From: Bactericera cockerelli
Lineage: Eukaryota; Arthropoda; Insecta; Hemiptera; Triozidae
Direction: 5' to 3'
Length of the DNA: 64,000 nucleotides
NCBI GenBank assembly: GCA_024516035.1
Contig: CM044958.1
Location: forward strand, 26,059,517 to 26,123,516
Shown here: in pieces, positions 10,901-25,900 of the stretch
How the letters are laid out: every line of letters begins with the position of its first letter
Numbering within the stretch: the first letter of the stretch is position 1
Notes under the pieces: generated by a model
What the model was told of the DNA's origin: nothing
What the model saw: the letters and a program-made list of their open reading frames with translations, nothing else
Databases searched by the model: none
Translations under genes and position numbers: made by a program

Positions 10901-13900
10901 CCAACATTTCTATGTTACAGTAGTTTATTCACTTGTACTACTTCTAAAACATTGCCAATACATATACATGTTTCCTGTATCCTAGTAGAGGGGAGAGAAG
11001 TGACAAGAAAATATGGGATTTCATTGAGCCGCTGTACATACAAAAATGTACTAAATAAGTATGAATGATCGCAAACAACATTTTAGGGTATTAAAACAGT
11101 AGGTATAAATGTATACAGGGTGTCCCACCAAACTTGGACACCTCAAATTACTCGGCCCCTGAAAGAGTTTTTGAAAAATAAAAAAATCTAGGGTACATGT
11201 GTTAATTATGCGGTTTCAGTTATGAAAATTTTTTTATACAGGGTGGTTCAAAAGTCAGAAATTGAGGTGTCAACTTTCGATTTTTAAATTGATCGACCTG
11301 AATTTTATTTGATAATTTTACTTCTAAATAATCCCTGAGTACTTTTTTAAACAAAAATATTACATACAGGGTGGTTTTTTTTCGACCAATTTTTTTTCTA
11401 AATCTTGAATAACTCATGTTCGGTTAATTTTTTCGATAACAAGAATAGAATGTGTTTGTATAATGAATACACGCACTTTCAATTGGCATCAAAAATTTTT
11501 ATACAGGGTGGTTCACAAGTGAAATAATGACTTGATTTTTTTTAAAACCGAGTTTTTTCAATTTTTTATTTAGGATTAATAATTCTCGTCTAATTTTACA
11601 CATTTTTCGTTAGTCATATCGAAAAACAAAACTAAAGTGTTGTACAGGGTGAGACATAATTTTTTTGTAACACCCTGTATATGGGCAGTCAAAGAGACGC
11701 AAAATTAAATATAAAGACTGAATCTGCAAGAAAAACTTTGATTTTTAATTAAACTAAAAAGTTATGGTGTTTTAACTAATATTGTCGCATGGACCGCCGT
11801 GTAGATATTTTCTTATACCATCATATGCGTAGTCCAAACTGTCTAAAATTCAACGAGGAGTCTACATCTGAAAGAAAAAAAATGAATTCAAAAAGCCATG
11901 CCCAATTTTGTGTCTACACCTACCTACTTTTTATTTCAAGTTTTAAAATCATTCAGTGTGGACACCAAATTGAAAATGGCTTCAAATTCGTGTTTTTTAC
12001 TTGTTTTTCCCACATGATTCAAAGTGTTCGTTGAATTTTATACAACTTAGAGTACCTACATGATAGTTTAAGAAAATATCTACAGGGTGGTCCATGCGAC
12101 AATATTAGTTAAAACACCATAACTTTTTAGTTTAATTAAATATCAAAGTTTTTCTTGCATATTTAGTCTTTACATTTAATTTTGCGTCTCTTTGACTGCC
12201 CATATACAGGGTGTTACAAAAAAAATTATGTCTCACCCTGTACAACACTTTAGTTTTGTTTTTCGATATGACTAACGAAAAATGTTTAAAATTAGACGAA
12301 AATTATTAATCTTAAATAAAAAATTAAAAAAACTCGGTTTTAAAAAAAATCAAGTCATTATTTTACTTGTGAACCACCCTGTATAAAATTTTTTGATGCC
12401 AATTGAAAGTGCGTGTATTCATTATACAAACACATTCTATTCTTGTTATCGAAAAAATTAACCGAACTTGAGTTATTCAAGATTTAGAAAAAAAATTGGT
12501 CGAAAAAAAACCACCCTGTATGTAATAATTTTGTTTAAAAAAGTACTTAGGAATCATTTAGAAGTAAAATTATCAAATAAAATTCAGGTCGATCCATTTA
12601 AAAATCGAAAGTTGACACCTCAATTTCTGACTTTTGAACCACCCTGTATAAAAAAGATTTCATAACTGAAACCGCATAATTAGCACATGTACCCTAGATT
12701 TTTTTATTTTTCAAAAACTCTTTCAGGGGCCAAGTAATTTGAGGTGTCCAAGTTTGGTGGGACACCCTGTATATTGATTGATTTTTTTGTAAGGTGCTTT
12801 AACAACAGCTGGTCTTTCGCACCGTTTCCGTTTCAGACTATTTTTTTCTGATGCATTTTATGCGTTTAAGGTATAGTATCAGGGCGTCAATCTCATTAGT
12901 GTTGTCAGTCGTCACGTAAAGAGGGTATAGCGGACAAATTGTTAATGCGGGCAGGAAGTAGGATAGACTCGGATAGAGCATTCAAGGAGGTGTGCCACCG
13001 TAAGGACAACACCACATTGACAAAGGGGAGGGGGTTCCTTTTTGAATAGTTGGCTACGGGTAATAGTAAAAGTATGGTCGGTGGTGGTTCAAGTCCCGGT
13101 TTCAGCGTGGATCAATATTATTTTCTTTCTCTCCAAACTTTACCCCTTTCATACTTTAACATTCATAAGTAGAAATTCCAACGAATATTAGAGTCAAAGA
13201 AAAAATGTAAATGAATGATGAAGATATACAAGAAAGAGATAGGTTGAGAGAATGGTATGCGATATTATTGGGAACGAACATATAAGCATATAGGGAGCGC
13301 AAATAGAAGGAAGAAACAAATTTCAAGAAAGAAAAGATAAAAAATTAGAATATTCCTTTTTTTTTACATATAATAGCAGCCATTCATTTTCAGTAACTCC
13401 TTTTATCTCTGTCTCTACCTCTACCCACATGCAATACGTGTGAGATGAGGACAGAGAAGAGTTTGTTTTTCTCTTTCTTATCTCCGTGACAAAATATTTC
13501 TCCAGAGAAGACCTGAGTCCTAGCAGAGTGAGAAAGTAACTAATGGCGCTAACAATGTTATAACTACAGGGCGGTCTGATAGTAGGTCACCAACAATGTA
13601 CAGGGTGGCCTAAAAATATTTTGCCGAATTCCAACTGTGCAGGTAGTTAAACAAATTCAGTAGTTACCTATACCCTATACACCACAAGAAAAAGTCATGA
13701 AAAAGCTGATAGTTTTCTATTTTTATTATTATTATTTTTTGTACAAGACGATTACTTAAAATATGGGTATAGGTATCTGGCAAAGAATTTTTAAAAAGCT
13801 CGTAACTTGAAGTTTTCCAGTACATTTTATGAGAAGAAAACGTGTATCAGACACAGAAAGTATAAATAAAAAAAATCGAAAAAGGAACAAGACCAAAAAG

Positions 13901-16900
13901 TTTGATGTCTGACGATACAAGTCTTCAACTTTCTAGCTTCTACAAGATACTTGTTTATCTAACAGTTTTAATTCTTTTTGTGCGGTTATGTTTTAACGTA
14001 CAAGTAGGTACCACATAATATAAATGAAGATCAATAATGTAAATGTTCACATAAAATATTACGGCCTACGGGGAAAAAATATTAAAATACGATATTGAAC
14101 AATGACACAAGATTAAAAGATTTAAGAGTAATTGTTGTATGTTTAAAGAAAATCTTCTATATTAAAAGTTCTTCAAAAACTTACTGGAACACAGGAACAC
14201 ATGTAAAGCAGGAAATTCAGAGAGTTTTGAAAGTTTAGTATAACACCTCAACATAACAACATCCCAAGCGTTAGACACTTTGCTTAGATAACTTTTTTAT
14301 AACTTGGCCCAAATACTGTATGTTGCTTACAAAAATACCAAAATATTTTCAACTGACATAAAATCTTTCAGTACCTAGTTGAGAATTTAATATTTTTCTA
14401 GCTAAAATATACATCATTATCTAGTCTGTCTTCCAAAGATTTAGCATCAAGGACTATCTGTGAACTGTAGATTCCTAATAGAATTCAAAATGTTATATCG
14501 AACATCTAGGTGTGTCAATCGAGAATCAATCAATGAACCAACTGACAGATTTAAAAAGAAAAATATCATGTACATTGTGCATAATTATGTTTATAATGTA
14601 AATTTTCGTATTTTGTTGTAATATAATTTTGTATGCTCGAATGCTATAATATGTATAATTCATACTTTGTATAAGTATGAAGAATGCATAATGCACAGGT
14701 ATGTTTTCAAGTTAATATCTACATTATCTATCTACACCAATGTGTACCTTCTATCTACTTTTACATACGATAATATCCGCGTAATACCTACATTACATAG
14801 AATTAAAGTAGATAATATATTATGTATTTTACAAGAACTAATCTTTCCAACATTTATTTCATACCTACCCTTCTTTCACTGTTACTTCCGAGAATACCTG
14901 ATGAAGACTTAACAACCTCACTCTTGATTCTACTTCCGAGGGTAGGTATCTTATATTGGATATAGGGTTTGGTGTTTTGTGCTCGTTTCTGGACTTGTCA
15001 TAATCCCCTCAGTAACACTTAGTTAGTGTCTGTCTGTCTGTCGGTCTGCCTGTCTGATATTTTCATTTCTTGCAATGTCAGACTCTACGAACTGATTTCA
15101 ACGAAATTTTGTGCGCATTCAGGAGACGTGTCTTATATTAACGGTCATACTTTATCTTGTACCTACAGAAGTAAGTATTTAATAGTTTTTTTTAAAACAT
15201 AAAGTTTTATATAAATATAAATCCGAATATTACAGCGAAAAGTGCAAAAAAGGTCTTTAAATTGACGTCTTCAACTTTTGTAGAATTGAATATGTAGTAC
15301 CCAAAGACGCTATTCTTACATATGAAACAACTTTGAAAAATTCTATGAAGTATATTTCGGGATACAATGTGCTAGATGTACGAGTATAAAAAAGCTCAGA
15401 ATATGTATAATGTATATGTACACAATCTGCATTTTATATTTCAAACAGAGGCTTGCTATAGACGTCCAAAGAGGCAATGCGGCGGCCATACTTGGCACAT
15501 TTCCTGTCAACCAAGAGCTCGATGAGGCCTTTGTTCTATGATTTATCAACAATAAATATGTCTAATCTTGTCGAAAAAATTTACGAGGAAGTTATTGTGT
15601 CTATAATTGGGAGTGTATTTTTATCTTTTCAACCGTGTCGACATTTTAATAAAGACCATCATCGCCTAGGAAAAGGTCACTCCATTTTGTATCTCTTCTA
15701 TTCATGGTCACAATATTGCAAGTTACCTATGAGTAATGGTAGTACTTGTGTTATGAAATTACTTCTACTAAAGTTCATTATTTTTTCTGAACATACAAGT
15801 TACTTGTACAACCTCTACAGATATAACAATTCTAGCGATAGAACTATTAAATATATAAAAGCTTGCATGTACCGCACAAACTAATGATATTCATGTGATA
15901 GAAGCTTTATAACAGCATCCCCAGTGAGATATTCAAAATGTTTGAAAGAATTTTCCTGGGTACGGAGTCCCTACCAATCCTAATCCCCCCTCCCTCCCAA
16001 CTCTCGGGGAAATATCTTCCTGGTTTCATAAATTCTATCAAATCTTCACCTTTTGAGAAATTCGTACATCCTCGATAGAAACAAATCCCTGGCACCACCT
16101 CAGGACGAAGGACGTGGAGGAAATTTTCAAATTCCGTCTTGTAATACAAATTTATAACAAAGAGAATTATGACGGAGGGGGACCGGCGAGCTGGGGTAAA
16201 ATAAACACGAGCTATTGATTGACCCTTTATTACAAGCTTTTTCTTTCTCTCCTGCCCCTCTCATCAATGTAAGGGCCATTTCCGTGTTCTGTTGGGCCTT
16301 CAGCACTCTTTCCTTTCTGCTACTTTATCTTTATTATGTTGAAATTTATTTTCCCATATTAAGAGACTCTTGCTTTTGCTGAGCTTTCTGTGGAGTTGAA
16401 CTTTAAGTCACCTAGTTTTTTAGTTCTCTCTATTATCCTACTTTTCATCGTCTATGTAATGCCATGTCATTTTCATTTCTTCCAATTCTTAAGCTTCCGT
16501 CGTCCATTTATTGATACCTACTTACAGCAAAATGTATAAAAGTATGTCAAAGTCTCCTAACAAAATATTCATATCAATAATGTATTCTTATGCACGCCTG
16601 AAACTAAACCAATTATGCAATGTGCACAAAATGAATAGTATCACTCATCAGCATTGTTTAGGATTCCATGTGTATGTTTCATGTTTCATTGTTTTATAAT
16701 ATGTAGTAGTCATCTTGGCTTAGTGGTAGCATGCTCGGCTTGCACTCCACGTAACCCGGGTTTGAATCCCGGCAGTGTCGGGTTTTTTTCAGCTCCGTAC
16801 TTTGGTTGTCGGGGCCTACCCTAGCCTCGGGAGGACAATTGGGGTGGTTATAAAATGGGCAACATTACGAGATTGATATTGGATATGATGGTTGTTTGGA

Positions 16901-19900
16901 GATATGATGCGTTAGCATTAGTTCTCGTAACTTCTATGCTACCCAATAAAAAATGTGATATAATAACACAAAAAACTAGCTCTTTATATTTATTACACTG
17001 TTTTATCTAACGATAAAAGCGACTGCTGTAACTTCTGGGAGCAAGTATGACTATAGGAGTGAGGAAATATCAAATTATAACTACTTCAAACTATTTTAAA
17101 ACTTTTACACCTACACAAGACAAAATTCCATCAGTGAAAAAAGTTTCTGAGGAAGATGTTAATCTGACAGAGACAAGCCCGAGATAAGAGACGCAAGTTT
17201 TCAGCTCTAATTTATCTTGCTAAATTGTTCAGATTTTTCAACTCCCACATAGGAAAATATTAATGTAATTTATCTTTATATATGTGCCAGTGATATGATA
17301 CTATACGAAAAGCTAATTGAAGATTTTTTTAGCGCTTCGTAAGTCTGAAACGAACATATTTTACATTGTGTATGTAAATACTTATTCCTGTTATCACATA
17401 TATACTGGGATCATCCACTAATTCTAGTTAGTTTGAGCATAACATTCTAGTGATTAATTCTGAGTGGTTGCCAGGTGCTCCCGTAAGCTATAATCCTATT
17501 TTCCTCCGATCCACATAAATATATTCACTTTGTATGTACAGTTGTACATACCTATTTCAAAAGGTGTGAAAGAGAGTGGCAGATAGATGGATAGAAATAA
17601 AATTTCAATATTGTTACTTGTCAAATATTTTTTTGAATGAGTGTAGACTTGTAGAGCCTGAATCCTGGGTCGGCAGCCTCTGAGATTTGTATTATTATCA
17701 ACAGTTGGATACCAGGGTGAATATAATTTTATCTCTTAAGTGGTTTATGGTTCTGAGTGTGGCAGGGTTCGTATGGAGGAGCCTAGAGTTCGATTCGACT
17801 GTATACTTTCAATTTTTTGTGTCCATATACATAATTGTTCCTTATTAATAAAAATGAGTGACGGACGCATCATGGACTGACGGTTATGAATGAATGAATA
17901 ATTTTCAGATGTTGTGCTGTATCTTGTAGCGCCCACTCAAGTTGTGACGTGATAGCCCAAGGAATCGTTTACATTGGCTGTGCTAATTAATTTATGTACG
18001 TTACTACCCCTGGTACCTGTGCATTGCCAGTGGGTCCTGATGATGTTTTACATTACAGCATCAGCTTTAAGCACTTTACAAGCTTAGATATGTTTTGTGA
18101 ATTTTAATTTAATGAGTGTTCTAGCGAGTGTCCTTCTGAGAAGTAGCTATGGGGTCACAAAAATAATAATGTTAATGAATAAACAAGGTATTATAGCTGG
18201 TAGTATGACACAGTGAAAATATACGCTATCGCAACATTAAACATGACATCACTCTTTTGAGTTAGGTAATTACTGTTGTACAAAGAAAATCCCTGTTATT
18301 TTACAAAAAATGTGGGACAGCAATAGTTTAACAGGGTTGTGCCCTACTTTTCTCCCGACACTTTGTTGTTCAAATAAAGTGTATTCTGTAGTTGTTCTGG
18401 TAATGGTGAGAGGTACGTACATTTGTTTTCGTCTGTTACATTCTTTTTGTGTCACTTCACAAGTTGTTGTAACTTTTCCTTATCTCCTTAACTGCTGCTG
18501 CTTGCTTCTTTTTTTCATATTAAGGTATTTTCATCCAAGAAATAGAGCTATAGTATTTTTATAACAGAAAAACATTATAGAAGTATATTTAAAAAAACTC
18601 AATTTTTCTACTTAATTTTTTTTTCCACCGCTCTTTCTTTAAACGCTGGGAAATAGCAAAGGATAGGGGCAGATGGAAGACAGCAAGACAAGAGGAAAAA
18701 AGACTATTTTTATAGAAACCTATGTTTGTATTGTGTGTAATGAATTATATATGTATTTTGGTATGTATTATTTTTTTATTAAAAAATCTGACTAAGATTA
18801 TTAATAAAAAAAAAAAATATATATATACATTAATGCAAAAAAAAACAAAGTAAAACTAAAAAAAAAAAAAAAACATGTAAAATTTTATTCCTTTATGTAA
18901 AATTTCTTCAATAAAGGCAATTTATTTATTTCATTTTATTAAATTGATTATTGTACCAATTTTTAATTTTTCCTCATCTCCTTGACTGATGCTAGAGCTT
19001 CTTTTTCTCATATTGAGATATATTCACACAAGAAGTAGAGTTATAGTATTTTTAACTCTATTAGAAACTTTGTAAAGATTTTGGCTCTGGGACTATAAAC
19101 AGGGAGTAAACCAGCATTGGCTTGGTTCTGGAGGCCCTTGTCAATTATGCCTCCTTGTAAAGACAGTAAATGACGCCACCCTTTGATGATGTAAAGATTA
19201 TTTATTTGATTTTAAATTTATTTCCTCTAAAAAATATGGTGAAACAGCTACTACTGCATATTTCTACCAGGAAACAAGATGGATGTTGATTGCAATTGAA
19301 TTAGCTTGGCAGAGTCCCCGCTGCTATTCTCCACTGCACTGTTTCATCGCTTCATTGTGTAGTTCTCGCAACAACAACAAAAACTTTTCTCTTTCTACAT
19401 TATTACCTATGGCACCCAATGCCATTATATTTATTCATTGTTTCTTTTGCCATCAGTTTCATGGTTTTTCTATTCATTTCATTGTAATCGTTTATGTTGC
19501 TATTGCAATATTTTCCTATTTTATTTTCCCTATTTCCACTGTTTGCCATAGCATGATGGCGACAAACTGATAGTGCACAATCAGACAAGATTGTTTTGCT
19601 TTCCATTGATACAGGGCCATCCGGTGGTGTCAATGTTTCCTTTATTCTATACTTCTTCCTTTTACCTGCTTGTTCATTGTTCATTCGTGTACTCAGCAAT
19701 ACCTAATTAGCTAATGACAGTAGCTATTTATCTCCTTAACACAATACGAGGGTACGCCTCCTCACAGTTCAACCTAGACAACAAATTTAAATTCGGCTGG
19801 AGTTCTTGCAACGGTGAAACAGCCATCAATAATCAACGTCATTATAAATCTTCTGATCATGATTAGTTGATTTTTTTGTCAATGGCTCTCCTGATGTTTT

Positions 19901-22900
19901 CCCCCGGTTTCTTTCTCCTATATGCCTGCTTTGAGATTTTCATTTGTTTTTCATAATCGATTCAACAAAATTTAAGAATTTAGATTTAATTAGATAGATT
20001 AGATTTTAGATATCTATACTTTCATTTCTCTTAACTTGTCAAAAACAAATGGTATACATGGTATAATACATATAAGTATTATTACGGCAAACTATCAACG
20101 TTTTAGCTTTTCCAGACACGTAGCTCGTAAAAAAAACTAATTTAATTTCAACCAATAAATAGTATCAACTTGTTCTAGTTTTTCTTATTAAATTTAGCAA
20201 CTTGAACAGAAGCCAAAAGTTGAAAACTTAGAGCTATTACTGGAACACATCTACCATGACATTATGGCAGTGTTTATCAAGTCTTCGTATATTGGCAGTG
20301 ACAAAGACGCTTAAATTATAAGAATGTTTATTTTATAGTTTTCTTCCTCCTACATACTGAACACATCTACATCTAGTGTATTCTAGCTAGAAGGTAGAAT
20401 TAATTACCTCTTGAAATTTCCCCTTCATTCGAAGGATTTATTTTTCATTGTACAAAATCTAGCAGTGGATGTAGGTGAAGCTTATCTAGCAGTGGATGTG
20501 GGTGAAGCTTATCATGAGGAATTTGACTAAAATTTCCTGCTCGGATCTAAAGCAACAATTTGTTTATTTTCACGGATAAGATACTTCTCACTTTGCTTTT
20601 TGCTCGAAGTTTTCTCCTGACGAGATTGAATGAGGTGGGCGTTATTCAGAGTTTCAATTTCATTTACTTTTGGTATCACATGTTTTTGGAGAATATGTTT
20701 TTTCTTACACGAAGTGTTTTCTTTGTACTTGACGTAATTATCTGCATTAAGCTAAACCATGTTGGCCATGTTCATATAAATTGTGCTCTCACTCAACCAG
20801 GTGGACTAAGGTTTATCATTAACAGGTCAACAATATACCCTACCTATTTAAAGAATGAAGATAATGTTCGTTTCAGAAAAATAAGTTCCAAAAAAACTTT
20901 AAAGAGGGTGGCAAACCTTTACTTTACATATTTAGCATACTAAATCCACAGAGTATATAGCTTTTAATAACATGACTGTATTGGGCTCTTATGTTATAAA
21001 TATTTATATGTATTCAAGATTGCAACAGGATGAGTTGAGTGCTAGTAGCCACAAGTTTTTAATGCATCTGCAATTCTGCATAAACGTTTTTGTTACAAGT
21101 ATGCTTTTACTTCTCAGTGGTTCTTAAAATGGGAGGGAGGTAGATACGTTGGTAAAAGAGAAATAAAAGCGTACTTTTATTTTATTTTGGTTTCAAAAAT
21201 AATAAGATTTTCAATAATGAGTAGACTGATCGTGAAAATGGTGAGGGTTGAAGATGTAGCAAAGCATGAGGTTGTGGTTGTTATATATGTGCAGTTCATT
21301 AAGGGAGTGATGTCATGATTAAGTCTCCGAACTTGCGACTCGAACCTCCGATCTTCAGGTTAGGAGTCCATTGCCTCAACAATCGAGCTACTGTGAGAAT
21401 AGCAAAAGAAAGAGGGATAGAGAGTGTGAAGTATTGTGAGGACAGTGGGAAAGCAAGGTAGAGAAAAAAAAGGGACTTAAAAAATCACGAAGAGAAAAAG
21501 TGAGTAGGCAAAAAATGGGAAGTAAAAGAAGAATCGAGTGTGGGAAGAAAAAAAATTTGGTCCCTAGAGACAGGCTTAACAGGAGAGAAAGAGAGAGAGC
21601 AGAAGTAGATTCTACTCCGAAATGTGAGAGAGAGGGAGACGGATTGAACGATGTCAAAAAAAGACGAAATTTTAGTTCTATACATTCCTCATAATTATAC
21701 TATTCATTCTAGTCTCTGCCACCATGTCTGCAATTTTTATTCGACTTTAGCAGACAGTAATAATAAGAGCCTGGTAAAAAGGACGAAAGTGNNNNNNNNN
21801 NNNNNNNNNNNNNNNNNNNNNNNNNNNNNNNNNNNNNNNNNNNNNNNNNNNNNNNNNNNNNNNNNNNNNNNNNNNNNNNNNNNNNNNNNNNCAAAAATAT
21901 TTCAGTTCCGAAATTCATCCCTCCCTCCCTTCCCAAAAAATATATTAGTTATTTGTGACCTCCCCCAAAAAAATTATTGAAATCAATTTATGGCCCCGCC
22001 TTTTATTCATTCACCTAAGTGCAACAGTATACTTATTAATAGCCTCCCCTCTCTCTTTCTTCTAATGTCCTCTTTCTTTTGTTCCTTATTGCATGTTGGA
22101 ATGTTTCCTTTACAAACTCAGAACTTAAGTCTTATTTCCTTGCTCCTTTCACCGACTTGGGCTCTTGGCGGGAGTACCACTAACTGGGAATATTTTTTTT
22201 TTTTTTTTAATCTAATAGACAGTGCTATTTTTAAAGAATTAAAAAGAGATAATTTAACATAATGGTTCTTTTGGAGAACAGGAAATGAGAAGTCTAGCCG
22301 ACCGCGACCCAAGGATGCATTATCTGTATCTAAGTCGCAAAATATCTGCCACCAACGAAAATTGGACCATCAGAACAAGTCACGATTCCGGCTCATTTCC
22401 AAGGAATACATGTTTACATATGTCTACATTTATATATAATCTTAGAAAAAAACCAAGACATCAGTTCCTTTGGCTAAGAACGGACCTGCTTGGTGGTACT
22501 CCGCCAAGAGCCCAAGTCGGTGAAAGGAGCAAGGAAATAAGACTTAAGTTCTGAGTTTGTAAAGGAAACATTCCAACATGCAATAAGGAACAAAAGAAAG
22601 AGGACATTAGAAGAAAGAGAGAGGGGAGGCTATTAATAAGTATACTGTTGCACTTAGGTGAATGAATAAAAGGCGGGGCCATAAATTGATTTCAATAATT
22701 TTTTTGGGGGAGGTCACAAATAACTAATATATTTTTTGGGAAGGGAGGGAGGGATGAATTTCGGAACTGAAATATTTTTGGGGAACGACTTGGCGGGACT
22801 TTTTTATGTCACGAAGTGATATTTTTTGGGGGATCTTATAACTTTTTGTAGTGGCCCTGTATAGGTGTGGGGTGAATGATACATGTTGTTTCAATATAAA

Positions 22901-25900
22901 ACTATTTAACATATTAAATAATGACTTTAAAGGAACAAGTGTTGATAAATGAAACAGTTTGAATGTGAAGATAAAGATTTTAGTTTGATATTCATACCTA
23001 AGCACAGTATCCTTCTCCAAATTATTCTTTCACCTAAAAAGTAGATATGCGACTTTTGACTCATCTGAGAGAGTGATAATATACTAGATACTGAATATCT
23101 ATACACCAACTTTTTTCTGAGCTCTGAAAATGATCCTTTTCCCAATTAAGGGCCAAATGTACCTTTTAGGATAATAGAACAATAAAAAAGCACACCTACC
23201 ACTCACGAGAAAAAAATTTGCCATCGTTTGTGAAAATCGGTCAAGTACTTTTGGCTGTAGAGCGGTCAACGTGAAAGAAGAATCAGAAAATGATGAAAAA
23301 AAAATGACGTTTTTAAAGTTTGGTTTTCTCCAACTTAACTCAAACGATTTTGATGGTTCTTTTTTCAAAGCTTGTCTTTATCGTGCCCCAATCTATATTT
23401 ATTTATAGTCCGAGTTCCTTCATCACTTGTACTTTTTTTCCTACAACTACAAGAATTGTACTAATTTTGCTCTGGCGTATAACCTCACTTAGTGAGTTCG
23501 TTCTCACTGTGTTCGGTTAATTATATTTAAAAGAAGGTAAGATAACAAGCGAGACCCTCCCTCAAGTCGAAGAACGATTAGAGAGATAGTCCGGGTTATT
23601 CTAAAATTAATCCCGTTTCATAAATTGGCACTGTGTCACAGATTTTTACAAGGATGCTGTGTGGTGCCATTCATTTTATCTAGATGGGCCCCTCAACTGG
23701 TTCAAATAGTGGGTACACCCTGAACATATTTCCTTAATTTATGTCAGATATAATAATAAGGACTTTTAAGTCCCATTATTCCAGTATGCCCAAGATGTAT
23801 TATTATGTGGTAAAAATCCCAAATGGTAGGATAACTATGTATTTTTACAATTAATTTCTGTGAAAGAATAGTGAGAACGAAGCTTATTGTGTTGAGTAAT
23901 AAAATGTATATATATATTTTTTTTAAATGTTAATTTTTTATTTTATATTATAAATGAGGTACAACACAACCCAAAACAAAAAGGTTAATAGTACCTCATA
24001 AACTCACTAAATTTAATGTAAATTATGTAAAACTAAAATAAGTAAAGAGTATTTTGTTAAAAAAAAAAATCACATGTCTCAGCTCGAACCCGCGGACCTC
24101 TAGCATCTCCAGTTTAACCCAGTGCCGCCTTAACCACTGAGCTAACTGGACTGTTGATATACTCCTGTGGTGTTTGCAACAGATAAAAGCTTCAATTTAT
24201 TTTACTTTGTATAATAATATTTTTAGCGGCCAGTGAAAGAAATATTTACTAGAGAGAATTGGATAGGGAGGAAAAAGCCTTTCACTTCCTATGTACCTAA
24301 CATTCCTAATTAGGAATAGGTATTAGGTAGTGTAGGGGCTTTTACAAATTTTTCTATGAAACTTCTACATTTCCCACTTAGAAAGGTCCCCAATCCCCAA
24401 ATATTTATGACATTCATGTTACACATACATTATGTAACATTGGGTACTAGAGATTTTTTTTACATTTTTGAACCTAATATAACCAACATTTTAGAAGAAA
24501 AAAAAAAGTCTTGTCTTTTTCACTCCTTGGGCATTACAGGTTTATTATAGCTATGTATGTATGAAATTATTTGTGGTCAAGCACAAGGCCTCTTCACAAA
24601 TTTGGTGGGTAGTGCAGCATTACTAAGAGCCTCCTTTACTTTTCAAATTCTATTACATTAATTTATTTTAACTCTGGTAATGCCGTCACTGGTCGTTACT
24701 TATTCAGTAACTACTCATCTTTCCTCGCGAGGTATGAGTGGACCCTAAACACCCAAGTAAAGTGCAGAAAAATTCCTGCCCAGCTGGGGATCGAATACAG
24801 GCCACCATGCGTGGTAAGTTTAGCGCGCTAACTCACTCAGCCAGCACCGGCGACTATTTATGGGTTAGTCTTTACACAATTTCACATCGGGACATGTGGA
24901 TTGAAAGGTTTGTAAATGAATAGGTATATACATAATAAACTAAATTAAATATCTATACTCCAATGTTATTCTGAGCTCTGAAAATGATCCTTTTCCTAAT
25001 TAACGGCCAAATGGTAGCTTTTGGGATAATGAAACCATAAAAAGGCACACCTACCACCCAGAAGAAAAAAAATGAGCCATCGTTCATGAAAATCGGTCCA
25101 GTAGTTTTGGCTGTAGAGCGGTCAACGTCAAAGAAGAAGCAGAAATTTTTGAAAAAAAATGACGTTTTTACAGTGTGTTTTTGACCAACTTAACTCAAAC
25201 GATTTCGATGTTTCTTTTTTAAAAGCTTGTCTATTATCGTGCCCCAATCTGTATATGTAGTTCAATTTCCTCCATCACTTGTACTTTTTCTCCTACAACT
25301 ACACGAAATGTGCTACTTATGCTGTCGCGTATAGTATACTCTTGGTAGCGCGCGAACTATTTCGATTGACTTGGCGGGTCGGAGCGCTACCGCGCTCCTT
25401 AATATCACGATTGAGATCAACACAAAATATAATAACTTTTTTACTATGGTTTGAGTAAGCTAATGGTTTAGTTTAATGTTCTACAGCGAGACATGAAGGA
25501 GATACCACAAGCTGAGGCATGGTACTGAAAGGTGTCAGCAATGCCACGCTACCCACTATTGACGCCATATACTTACATAATTCTGTTTATTACTCTTAAT
25601 GTATTAATTGTCAGAGTATTAATTGATTCTGCAATAATTGAATCTCAATGACAAAAGTTCGTGTATTTCAGCAATTATTTATGATACGTGCCATTCTAGT
25701 CTTGTTCATTCACTAGTCATTCACATGCCATTCTAAAGTCTTCATTCCTCCCCACTATTTCATCGTGGTGAGTCACATACATCAAAAGAATGTAATGGTG
25801 AGCCACCATTACATTCTTTCTTTGTGTATACATACTAAAAACAAGAATATAACATTGATAAATTTATAAACAAATCTTAAATGTAGATTAACATAATAGT

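Larger units (their letters stand above)
12772..21317. other. Nrx-1 intron: no gene seen
   Basis: Unique AT-rich sequence with scattered repeats: TACAGGG fragments at 13564 and 13598, a (GTCT)n tract at 15025-15055, the family 3 SINE, and A-rich retroelement tails near 18790-18930. No exon with paired splice sites and protein-like sequence was recognised. Confidence 0.55.

Noticed and set aside
20560..20943. 127-codon plus-strand ORF with hydrophobic stretches
   Set aside because: AT-rich chance frame. No homology recognised and no promoter or splice evidence.
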